The position numbers and the translations under genes are program-made. Source: Temnothorax longispinosus (lineage: Eukaryota; Arthropoda; Insecta; Hymenoptera; Formicidae). From it: a DNA stretch of 64,000 bases. The stretch is taken from NCBI RefSeq assembly GCF_030848805.1, contig NC_092359.1:2407001-2471000 (forward strand). The letters are read 5' to 3'. The notes beneath the pieces were generated by a model that searched no databases, was not told where the DNA came from, and worked only from the letters and a program-made list of their open reading frames with translations. This document shows, one piece after another, positions 1 to 9,503 of this stretch. Position 1 is the first letter of the stretch. Each line of letters starts with the position of its first letter.

Positions 1-1480
1 CCCCGTGTGTTGCCACAGAAATTCCTCAGTCACGAAGGGCAAAAGTTCGGGCGCAACGCTCCGAGCGACGAGCGCAGGGGACGACCGGGGGAAGAGATTT
101 CTCGTGCACACTGCTATCACATGCACGCATACATATACACGCACACACACGCTGTTGTGCATACACGCGTAGTCGAGCCGACGTCGCGGCTGGCGAAAGA
201 AAGTAGTCGGTCCCGTTACGAAATAGCGAGTGAATGCCGACTATCTGGGTCAGACAAAAGCGGAACTTCCGCGACGGTGTATCTCGCACCGTCGCGCTCG
301 TGGGTACGCCCGTCGCAAATTGTACGATAACGGTGGGGAGGGTCCTTTTTCTCTTTCTCCCTCTTCCCATATTTTCCGCACGATTTCCGCGCGGTCGTTT
401 CGAAGAAAATCAAGACATCCGGCGGCCACGGCGAAACCGCGGAACTCGATGGAATCTCCATCTATTATGTAATAAGCCGGAATATGACACGAAACGCCGG
501 AGGAGCCTTGAGAACCGTCTTGGAACTCGAAACGGACGCTGAATCGCCTAATCTCGCTTTCTCAGTCACAAGGTAACGGGAATCGACCGGTGAAGGAGGA
601 GGGAGAAGGAGAGGGATCGTCGTTAAAATTCTTTCATTTCGCTTAATCTAATGCATTATAAAGCGAGGAGAAAAAGACACGGTGTGTACTTCAGAGGAAG
701 AGAGAGACGGATACGAAAATCTGCCGAGGTGCTTCTTGCACCGAGGCCAATTTCGCAAATTGGCATCCCCGGCACCGCGAGATTACGGTACACATCCTTC
801 TCCGATTGTTTTTCCCTCGGTGCAGTCGGGCGTCAGAAAAAGGGAACTCATTATTCACGCGAGCGAGAGGGGCCGGAATGCCGTTCCGAGGTAACGGAGA
901 GGCGAAACTCGCCTCGTCTCGAGTCGGCAAGCAGCCGGCTCGAAGGAGGCCGCCGTCGCCGAATCGGAGATCGGAGCTAAAGGGGAATCGGGAATCGGGA
1001 GTCGTCTCTCGACGAGATGCACCGTCCTCGGGAGCACGCGAGGAGGTCCCCTGCGAACTTGACTCGCACCTCCGGCAAAGTGGGTCATTCCACGTCCGTG
1101 ATTCTCTTTGCGCGGAGGGTTTGCGCTAGTTTGCGCTAGTCGCGTGCGCGAATCCGCGAGCTCGCGATAATCGCGAGGTACGTATATACGTACGTAGATA
1201 GGTACATGCGTACGCCGCGCTGGTGCGAATCTCCTACGCTACCTTGACATGCATTCTCTCTCGGGCTCTGGCAGTCAGGGCCGGGGACGCCCGGAATGAC
1301 GCCCGGGCCTCACCCGAGCCTCGCGAACCTCTCCGCGAACCACGTCCGCTGTGTAGCCGTGTGCTTTCACCGCCTATAGTCACCTGTTCTCGATTCTCGT
1401 GCCGCGATTACGCAATCGTGGAATATTCTTCAGATCCATTTTGTTCTCGAGAAAATGTTGGTTCACCTAGTTGCGACCTA
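1..1480. other. GC-rich, CpG-rich non-coding block
   Basis: No exon could be supported here. The frames are open only because the DNA is GC-rich, and the translations are Arg/Ser-rich with no domain. The block contains CpG-dense stretches, a CA-repeat-like tract near 120-160 and a 10-base tandem duplication of tttgcgctag near 1120-1140. It could hold a promoter or untranslated first exon for the kinase that begins at 5339, or belong to a gene outside the window. I cannot tell which. Confidence 0.4.
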
Positions 1481-3151
1481 GTTACTCATTGATACTCCGA
1501 TTTGTTTATAGATTAGGAATATTTGATGATAATTTACTCTGCTACGTTTGAAAAAGAACATTCTCAAGTATTTAACAATTCGAAAACAGTTTGAGGCGAT
1601 TCCGAAACGGCATTGAGATACTAATTAAATCTTGATGAATTATGCGATTCGTTAGGCTACACGTGTCTTATGCTCTTGTTACGACGAGGATTTTTAGAGA
1701 TGACTTAATTAGATGGTCAAACCATTATATAAAAGAATAAATTATTTAACGTGAGAACTTCTACGGAGGATTAGTCCTGAACTATCTGAATGGCGCAAGA
1801 GATTTGTACACCCAGGTTTTAACGAGTATCGGAGATTTCTGCACGGTCTCGGTGAGATCGCATTAACCCTCCAGCGATGATTTCCTCGCACCGATTTAGC
1901 CGTTGGATCTTCCGGCTTCGCTCGCCGTTTCCCTACCGAGAAATGGGTTTCTCTCTTGGCGTAAAAAAAAAAGAAAAAAAAAATCCGCGAAAGGATATAG
2001 AGACGCGAAGATGCAAAAGTGAAAGTGGCAACGCCGTTTATAATTTCCGTAACAGAATCGTGACCCACTTGCTGCCGTAGCCACAATCTTGAAATTCCCA
2101 TTTTTTGCATTACCGTCGAATGAGTCAACGAAATGAGCTCGATGGAGGGGTAACCTTATTAGTCATCCTTTCCTAATATATAGCCACGGGGCCGTTCTCT
2201 TAAGATTTCATTCCCTGAACGTCGAGAATCTTATCGCGTATTTTTCATTATTTTCGACATGAATAACATATAGTTTCGCGGAAACACTGTTAAATATTGA
2301 AGTATAAAATTTAATATCTTGAGTTAAATAGCATTTTGTTAATTTAAACTACCATGTATGTCGAAATTTATTATTTTAATGGAAAACAGTATTATTTTAA
2401 CTCCATTGATTTAGTTAAATTAACATTGTTTCAATTAAATTAATGACATTATTTTGAGCAGGAGCAATGGCGACCTAGGAATGGTTTAAAATTTACTTAA
2501 ACTGACTACGAATTTAATAGTCAAGAGATAAAATTATAAGCACGGAAGATATTGCATAAATCCCCCTCTCTCTTTTTCTCTCTCGATTCCGATTGTCCGT
2601 GAACTTTGTGACCCACTTAATTACTTCGCAATAAAGAGGTAGATAATAAAAGATAAGGAAAGATAAGCGAAGGACAGACAAAAGTATAACAAAGATACAC
2701 GTGTATACAAATGATACGGGGCAAAATCCATCAACGTAAAGCGACATTACTCGGTAGATGATAGTCATTTATGCAAGTGGCTCGAAATTGGGGTAAGAGA
2801 TCGCGATTAGGTCGACGATCAGGTCGATGCTGCTCGTCGTGGCTGGCAGAAAGAAAGCTGCAGTTCTGGGACACTCCGCACGGATGTCTGCTTTGCAGAG
2901 TCGCTCCGACTTACGACGTACAATTTAATTCACGTGCAGCTTCAACGCTCAAGCCTGCTTGAATCGGTTTAAAGGTGGTCTCGACGATAAAGACTCGCGT
3001 TCTGGGTGGCCACCCCCCGGAATCGGGCGCGAATCCCAGCTGTCCCCTTGAAATTTTCCCCACATGATGTGCTCGTTACCCGCGATATGACGTATAAATC
3101 TTAAACGTATCCTTTGCAAGTAGATATTACTTAAACGCGAACATATTTATA
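1481..3151. other. AT-rich non-coding sequence
   Basis: This is AT-rich DNA with poly-A and poly-T tracts, for example around 1965-1982, and no supportable exon. The short open frames near 1742-2128 (minus) and 2771-2962 (plus) show no recognisable domain. A GT dinucleotide in a fair donor context follows a short ATG frame near 2771-2792. Its phase would fit the first kinase exon, but that alone is far too weak to call an exon. Confidence 0.35.
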
Positions 3152-3283
3152 TCCATTTCTACCAATGTTGATTTTAATCTTGGTTTAACTTACTTCTTAT
3201 TTTTTTTTCTAGTTCTTAGAGTGAAAAAAAGATAAAAAGTAAGTTAAACGAGATTAAAGGTAATCTACATTGGTAGAAATGGA
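3152..3283. mobile_element. Hairpin MITE-like element, family A (copy 1)
   Basis: The element begins tccatttctaccaatgt and ends with the inverted complement acattggtagaaatgga. The arms continue imperfectly inward for about 45 bases each, through the gtttaacttactt / aagtaagttaaac pair, to a T-rich/A-rich centre. There is no coding capacity. Related sequence occurs again at 14656-14944, which supports a dispersed mobile element rather than a chance palindrome. The superfamily is unknown, and I did not see a convincing target-site duplication. Confidence 0.7.
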
Positions 3284-4771
3284 CGTTAACCGAGTCGAAG
3301 TAGATTCCATATCGCGAGCGAGACTATAATATCTCGATCGTGTGCGCCGCGGAATTTTACTCTCATTTATATTTTTACCTCGTCAATTATTCACAGTTCC
3401 TTTCCGATTACGAGCGGCGTTTGTTTTTCTCGCGCGCGGGGAATCAAAACCGAAACGAGCGTGTTTCCTCTTGGCGATGCCGATTGACAGTAAATGGCGG
3501 ACAACGAAAGAAAGAAATAACGATAAAATCGTTATTATGCATTATTTACTGGTCATTATCGTTACCGGTCTGGCTTCTTATCGTTCGCCGGAGTAGATAC
3601 AGTTGTTTCGCGAATTATGTAACGCGGTAACTGAAACGTAAGTAATCGCGACGCCGCTGCCTCGGAATATATGAATGTCTAAAGGTACTTATACCATTTC
3701 ATGCACGGCATTCTGCCGCAGTAGTTCGCTGCTACTGGTTGAAAATTTCTTACTGGATATTTTGCTTCATCGCCGTGAAGTTCAACTGAACCAACAGCTA
3801 ACCAGCACAGCTGAAAGAGAACACGTACTCTGTTGATTCCAGTCACAATAAGTAGTCACAATTATTCCTAATAAAAAAACATTCCTGTCACATAGCTCTG
3901 TCATAACAAGAAAAAAAATGGTATTGAGTGAGACATACAATATATTTATTATTATTAAATTTTGGTCACGTAACTGATTTGCTGCTACGGCATGCTGCAT
4001 ATGAAAAGGCACCGCGGCTTGAAAACTCGCGCGAAACCAGTGCGGCGCTTAACGCCACGTATTCTCGTAATTTTCATACGAATTTGTTTTCCCTTCGTTT
4101 TTAGGTGCATTAGACTATTAGTTCGTTGCTTCAATTACAAGCGACATGTGTTTCTTGTTGTGCGAACTATCGCGATAAACCACGCGTGAGCGAGGCGAGG
4201 CGAGACGAGGCGCAACGGGCGGCGAATCGCTCACGTGTGCATTCGCGGCGTCGTCGCACCTGCCGATATATTAGCCGCGTGTTCGCAGGTGTTCGTACCT
4301 TCGCGTGTCACACGTCGAATAAGCGGCATTCCATTCCGCGCTCCCCGTCGTCCACGCGACGAACGCGCCGAGAAACGTTTTTCTCTCTCTCCTCTATCTC
4401 TCCTCTCCTCTCCTCCTCCTTCTTTCTCTCCCGTCGTACGCGGCGGCGTCGAGAGAAAAATGAATGCCAGGAGCAACCTCATTGTCTCGCGAGAGAAGCC
4501 TTGTCAGCCTCGCGCGCGTCACAACGTCCGCAATCTCTCCCTTTCCTCGCCCCCCTCGGCGTCTGGGAACCCGCGCACCGCGCGACAACCCGCACGTCGT
4601 CGCCGAGGAACGCGAACGTTGCACGTTGGGGAGAGAATGTGACCGTTAGGAATGAAGAAATTGTTAATTAGCGTATACTCCAGTTCGGCCGTTAGACTCA
4701 CTCGGCGAAGCTCAAATTGAGAGTTCATTTTATTGAAAGAGTCTTTTTCACGGTGTGTGCTCCTGTTTTTG
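3284..4771. other. Non-coding sequence with a CpG-rich block
   Basis: No exon can be supported. From about 4180 to 4650 the sequence turns strongly GC- and CpG-rich, with a pyrimidine tract at about 4378-4432. This composition resembles the CpG-rich promoter found just upstream of the lamin gene, so it is a candidate promoter or first-exon region for the kinase that starts by 5339. I found no convincing initiator, TATA box or in-phase coding first exon. The long frames here are Arg/Ser-rich and look spurious. Confidence 0.3.
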
Positions 4772-5004
4772 TAACCCTCGGTAGTCACACGAGGTCAAAG
4801 TGACCCCAACCAATTTTCAAACAGCTGCATGCTGTTCAAAAACTAACAGTTTATGTGGATCGCAAAAAGTTCCAGAATTATAAGTTTAAACATTGTAGAA
4901 CGTATTCTCATTATAAAATATTAACTTTTTGAGTAGCATCGTGTTAAAAAAAACTTCTTTAAAAAATATTAAAAAAAAAAAAGAATCGTGACCACCGAGG
5001 GTTA
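4772..5004. mobile_element. MITE-like element with 17-bp terminal inverted repeats
   Basis: The left end reads taaccctcggtagtcac and the right end is its inverted complement with one mismatch (gtgaccaccgagggtta). The ends start and finish with TA. This would fit a TA target duplication (Tc1/mariner style) or, with one change, TTAA (piggyBac style), so the superfamily is undecided. The interior is A-rich, non-coding and about 200 bases long. It lies 334 bases before the first recognised kinase exon, inside the presumed first intron. Confidence 0.65.
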
Positions 5005-5338
5005 AGCAAACGTCATTAGGCGGAAATACACGAAATTATTTCGGGCTTTGCTCGCAATTTCGACTGTTTTCAGCATTTCGTAACGATATTACTTTCTCGA
5101 TCTCTCTCTCGCGCGTTCGACTGGATCACCGGGTATAGCTCGCGCAGGGGTTTTCGCGATTTCAGAGAGAGGTTCTTTTTCTTTTACATAAATTTCGTAA
5201 AAGCCGCTTCACGGTGCGCGAGCACGCGAGCGGGGATCCGCAACGATCCTGCCGAATTGCCAGAATATAACGGGTGTCGCAATCGATATTATTGGATGCC
5301 AACCTTTCTGATGAAATTGTCATTTTTTTCTGTTACAG

Positions 5339-5413
5339 TAAATCTAGCGGACAACAGCAGCCAGAAAGTGGACATGACACACTTCGATCTGCTGAAAGTC
5401 CTTGGCACCGGAG
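5339..5413 (+). CDS. Kinase exon a: lead-in and glycine loop start
   Basis: The acceptor is ctgttacag before 5339 and the donor is gag|gtgaga after 5413. The exon encodes the residues just before the N-terminal kinase (KVDMTHFDLLKVLGTG) and ends one base into the alanine of GTGAYG. An in-frame ATG lies at 5374, but starting there would leave no lead-in sequence, so an upstream coding exon is more likely. Confidence 0.85.
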
Positions 5414-8400
5414 GTGAGAGAGCGCTTCGACGAAATGTCTTTTTCGAAACGTGGCCCAGTAACGTCTGACAATATTTGTATCCGTATCTGGATCATAATA
5501 TACTTACAATATCGGAAATAAGTAATACTCAAGCTATCGGTAACGGTAATAACCCTCGGATCATTTGTAACGGGCGCTGTAATATTTTGTACCGTTACAG
5601 AGGCATCAAATTTAAACCTCTCTCTTTACACTGCGTACGCGTAAGTTGATTTCCGATTTTTTATTTTGGATACTTTTTTTTACGGCCGCACTGTTTTTTC
5701 CGTATCGGATATTTTTCTCGATCTCCGTTATTATTAACTTCCCTAAACTGCGACGCGTGTCACGCTTTTAATGTCGATCGTTTTGTTTTCGCACAGCTTA
5801 CGGCAAGGTTTTCCTGGTGCGAAAGAGGACCGGTGCTGACGCCGGACGGCTCTATGCCATGAAGGTGCTGAAGAAGGCCTCCATCGTGCAAAAGAAGAAG
5901 ACGACGGAGCACACCAAGTCCGAGCGGCAAATTCTGGAGGCTATCAGGGACAGCCCGTTCCTGATAACTCTCTACTATGCGTTTCAAACGGACGACAAAC
6001 TCTGTTTGATCTTGGGTGAGACTCGGCGAGGAACTGAAACTAAAAGAAAAAGAAATAAACAGATCTATCAGTGAGAGAGAAAGGATAAACAACGATAAAT
6101 AATGAAAAAAGAAAGAACATAATAATATTACGCGTATGTGTGTCCCAAATTAAATTTCACTGAATAGATGATGGAAGTTAATATCTCCCCTTTGCAAAAT
6201 AATAAACAATTACTCTTAAAAAAATTATTTACTTTTGAGAAAGTAACAGATATTATATAAATGGATAAAAGAAAATATTTGGTATAGCCATATATATGTA
6301 AAATTTCATACTTATATTACGGATAGAATAAGAGATGTCTTTCCCTTCATTTTCGTCTGTCGCGTGTCACATTACTGGATAACGCGACGAAGAACAGTTT
6401 GCTCCGTTTCTTTCTCACGTAGAGAATATAGAATTTCGAATATGCAAGATATTTATTTCTATTTCCAGAATACGTCGCCGGCGGTGAAATGTTTACGCAC
6501 CTGTATCAGCACGACTGCTTCACGGAGGACGCAGTACGATTTTATATCGGCGAAATTATCTTGGCGCTAGAGCGCCTTCATGATGTACGTATTAATATAA
6601 TAATGTTATGCGCGCACAGACAACGAGATTTTTCCTTGACGGAAAAACAGTCCGCGATGAACTGAACGGAGATTTAAACCAAATCTACATGAATTTTGTT
6701 TGATGTTTCATGTTACAGCTTGGCGTAATCTATCGGGACATCAAACTCGAGAATATACTCTTGGACAAGGAAGGGCACCTCGTGTTGACAGATTTCGGTC
6801 TCAGCAAAGAGTTCCTACCGCATGAGAGGAACGGTAACGCGCGTACTTACTCGTTTTGCGGAACCATCGAGTATATGGCACCGGAAGTGGTAAAGGCGGG
6901 CCCGAACGGCCACGATATCGTGAGTTGAAACCTTTCTACCTTTCCGCGTTACCGACCCGCGTGTTATTTCATCCCCGTATCCGCTTTGGCAGCTCCTTTT
7001 CTCACTATCTGTTTTATATTTCCCTAACTATGCAATTCAATTTATATAATACGTGAATTATTATACGTATAATTACATTACAATTATATATAATATTTCA
7101 TTGTTAAGAAGCAACAAATTAATTATTAAATTAAATTTTCAAAAAGCAAAAAGATACATATACTTAAAAATTATACGTATAAAAGTATATAAATTACATA
7201 AAAGTATATAATAACATGTAAAAGACGAGATACGATTGTACTTTGGACATAATTAACAGTAATACAGTCACGTATATACTCGTTTAAACGTATCTGTTAC
7301 AATCGAGATGGCATTTTCATAGGCTGTCGATTGGTGGAGTGTGGGCGTGCTAACGTTTGAATTACTGACCGGTGCGTCGCCTTTTACGGTGGAGGGCGAG
7401 AAGAACAACCAGCAGGAAATCTCGAGGAGGATATTGAAGAACGATCCGCCGCCGATGCCGAGCCACATGAGTGCCAACGTGAGCGACTTCATCACCCGCT
7501 TGCTGGTCAAAGACCCACGACAGAGATTGGGCGGTGGACCGCGCGACGCTAAAGAGCTTAAGGAGCATCCTTTCTTCATGGACGCGGCACCGGCCTTCAC
7601 TTGGGAGGGTCTGGAAAAGAAACAGATCAAGCCGCCTTTGGTTCCCAAAATCTCGCACGAATTGGACACCAGCAATTTTTCAGACGAATTCACGAAGATG
7701 AACGTTGCCGTTGACAGCCCGGCGGTCGTTGATGGCGACTACCCTGATAAACATTTCAGGGTAGGCTTCTTTAATTTTTTTTTGTTATTATCTCGGGACA
7801 AATATGTAATTATATCCCGTTACAATCGCGGGTTTTATTAATTATTTTGAAAATTTCTCACTTGGATGATTTTACAGGGTTATTCGTACGTAGCGCCTTC
7901 GGTACTGTTCACCGACAACGTGGTGAGCAGAGATATCTTCGGTGGCGAGGAAGGTACCAGTTCGCAACGGCCTTTGTTGTCCGACCTGCTCAGCACGTGT
8001 TTCGAGGAGTCCACGTTCTTCCAGACGTACGAGCTAGACCAAGCGGGACCAGCTTTGGGCGATGGCAGCTTCTCGATTTGTCGACGGTGTCGTAACCGCA
8101 AGACCCAGCAGGAGTACGCCGTGAAGATCGTCAGCAGGCGAGTGGATTGCAGCCGGGAGGAGAGTCTGTTGCGTGCGTGCCAGCGTCACGCGAATGTGGT
8201 GAAACTAATAGACGTCCACCATGATCGACTTCACACGTATATCGTGATGGAATTGCTTTCGGGCGGGGAATTGTTGCAACGACCGCGGCCATTCTCGGAA
8301 CGGCAGGCGAAGCGAGTGATGCGACAATTGGCGTCCGCGGTGCGGTATATGCATTCGCGCGGCGTGGTGCATCGTGATCTCAAGCCAGAGAACATCGTGT

Positions 8401-9503
8401 ACGTGCACCAAGGCGAGGATTCGTCGGTGAAAATAGTTGACTTTGGATTCGCCAGAATGAAGAACAGCTGTGAGCCACTGCACACGCCCTGCTTCACGCT
8501 TCCGTACGCCGCTCCGGAGGTTGTGGCCAACCAAGAATACGACGAGAGCTGCGACATGTGGTCCTTGGGGACTATTCTGTATTTCATGTTGTCATTGTTG
8601 TCCGACAACCCACCCTTCCGCACGGACACACCTAACGTGGCGATGCGCATCAAAGCCGGTGAGATTAATTTCGACGGTGAGGCTTGGAGTCACGTGTCCC
8701 CCGGTGCGAAGCAAGTGATGAAAGGTCTGCTGATGATCGAGCCTAACAACAGACTTACCGCGGCTTCTCTGGTGTACCATCCGTGGTTGACAATGCATGA
8801 CACGACGATTCTCCCGGTAACGCCCGTCACTGACACTGTTCACGCGGACAGCGCGGTAGCCACAAGTTCGACGTCAGTCCACGATCGCGAGGGTTTCCGA
8901 TTGCGCGCGGTCGACGCCGCCAAGCTGGCTCAGCGTCGCAAGCACAAACGTTCCAATTCCAGTTCCTCGACGTCGAGACCGTCTTCTTCCTCCTCCTCGA
9001 GTCCGTCGTCAGTTCAGTTGCTGCAACTACCAAGCGCTACGGCGAGCGCTGCGAACACTTCCACCTCGTCACCAAGCGTCTTCGACTTTAACGACGAAGT
9101 TGTTAACGAGTACCTGAGTTCCATGTCTTCTTCTTCCGACTCGAATTCCTCGATAAGACACTCGCTTCTGCAGGAATTGGAGCGGACCGCGAAGAAGCGG
9201 GCCAAACGCAACCACGCTGACCACGACTCATCTTGTCAACAGGTGATTCCGACGAAGAAGCATCATCGACATCGACATGATGTTGACAGCGAGGCTAGCG
9301 GCAGCAGTAGTAGCGGGCCAATGACCCGATCGCGAAAACGTAAACTCGAACAGATAATAAATTCGGACAAAGATATAGGTTCTGACAATTCCACGGAGTC
9401 GTTCGAGTCGTCCTCGCAGGCCGCGCATGACGAAAGAGGCGTCGATAGGAGACATAAAGCTGGTAAGCGGCCGAAACGGCTCGCCACGATTATAGTCGAG
9501 TAG
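5339..9503 (+). CDS. JIL-1: MSK/JIL-1-type tandem kinase (ribosomal protein S6 kinase alpha-5-like), 5' end not found
   Basis: Six exons join in frame: 5339-5413, 5797-6015, 6469-6584, 6719-6919, 7323-7760 and 7878-9503 (stop TAG). They give about 890 residues. The N-terminal AGC kinase has GTGAYGKVF, LYAMKVLKK, YRDIKLEN, LTDFGLSKEF and YSFCGTIEYMAPE. It is followed by the AGC tail with the hydrophobic motif FRGYSYVAP. The C-terminal CaMK-like kinase has LGDGSFS, YAVKIV, HRDLKPEN, VDFGFAR and PCFTLPYAAPE, so both domains keep their catalytic residues. After it come a basic stretch (QRRKHKR), Ser runs and a long Ser/Lys/Arg-rich tail, as in MSK family nuclear-targeting and MAPK-docking tails. 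By family this is a nuclear kinase for histone H3 activated by MAPK signalling; JIL-1 is the fly member. The initiator exon lies upstream: exon 1 starts in phase 1, so no start codon is claimed. Confidence 0.9.
5797..6015 (+). CDS. Kinase exon b: ATP-binding lobe
   Basis: This exon completes GAYGKVFLVRK, carries the ATP-anchoring lysine in YAMKVLKK and the helix-C glutamate in SERQILEAI, and runs to FQTDDKLCLIL. It follows the acceptor gcacag and ends before gtgagact in phase 1. Confidence 0.9.
6469..6584 (+). CDS. Kinase exon c: hinge and helices D-E
   Basis: The exon begins by completing the glutamate of LILEYVAGGEMFTHL and ends at ALERLHD before the donor gtacgt. The acceptor is atttccag. 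The phase fits on both sides. Confidence 0.9.
6719..6919 (+). CDS. Kinase exon d: catalytic and activation loops
   Basis: The exon encodes YRDIKLEN, TDFGLSKEF and the activation segment TYSFCGTIEYMAPE. A short insertion (HERNGNAR) precedes the phosphorylatable serine. It is flanked by tgttacag and gtgagttg and spans exactly 67 codons. Confidence 0.9.
7323..7760 (+). CDS. Kinase exon e: end of N-terminal kinase and AGC tail
   Basis: The exon starts AVDWWSVGVLTFELLTGASP and contains the RLGGGPRDA motif. It continues through the linker turn motif (VDSPAVV) to the hydrophobic-motif residues FR. It follows ttttcatag, ends before gtaggc and spans 146 codons. Confidence 0.9.
7878..9503 (+). CDS. 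Kinase exon f: complete C-terminal kinase and tail in one exon
   Basis: One uninterrupted exon of 1626 bases carries GYSYVAPS, the whole second kinase domain and the C-terminal tail to the stop at 9501-9503. The second domain has a shortened loop after GELLQR, where MSK proteins usually carry extra lysines. The later part of the tail is Ser-rich and basic (for example TRSRKRKLE and KRPKR) and probably acts in nuclear or chromatin targeting. Confidence 0.9.
   Translation, partial: GYSYVAPSVLFTDNVVSRDIFGGEEGTSSQRPLLSDLLSTCFEESTFFQTYELDQAGPALGDGSFSICRRCRNRKTQQEYAVKIVSRRVDCSREESLLRACQRHANVVKLIDVHHDRLHTYIVMELLSGGELLQRPRPFSERQAKRVMRQLASAVRYMHSRGVVHRDLKPENIVYVHQGEDSSVKIVDFGFARMKNSCEPLHTPCFTLPYAAPEVVANQEYDESCDMWSLGTILYFMLSLLSDNPPFRTDTPNVAMRIKAGEINFDGEAWSHVSPGAKQVMKGLLMIEPNNRLTAASLVYHPWLTMHDTTILPVTPVTDTVHADSAVATSSTSVHDREGFRLRAVDAAKLAQRRKHKRSNSSSSTSRPSSSSSSSPSSVQLLQLPSATASAANTSTSSPSVFDFNDEVVNEYLSSMSSSSDSNSSIRHSLLQELERTAKKRAKRNHADHDSSCQQVIPTKKHHRHRHDVDSEASGSSSSGPMTRSRKRKLEQIINSDKDIGSDNSTESFESSSQAAHDERGVDRRHKAGKRPKRLATIIVE

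Noticed and set aside
1742..2128. 128-codon minus-strand frame
   Set aside because: It contains a long Phe run from a poly-A tract and no domain.
4126..4671. 181-codon plus-strand open frame upstream of the kinase
   Set aside because: Arg/Ser-rich low complexity with several overlapping frames and no splice phase that joins it convincingly to the kinase exon. Kept only as a CpG-rich block.
5257..5338. ATG-initiated extension of the first kinase exon
   Set aside because: The frame runs back through a clear polypyrimidine-AG acceptor (ctgttacag). These codons are intron sequence.
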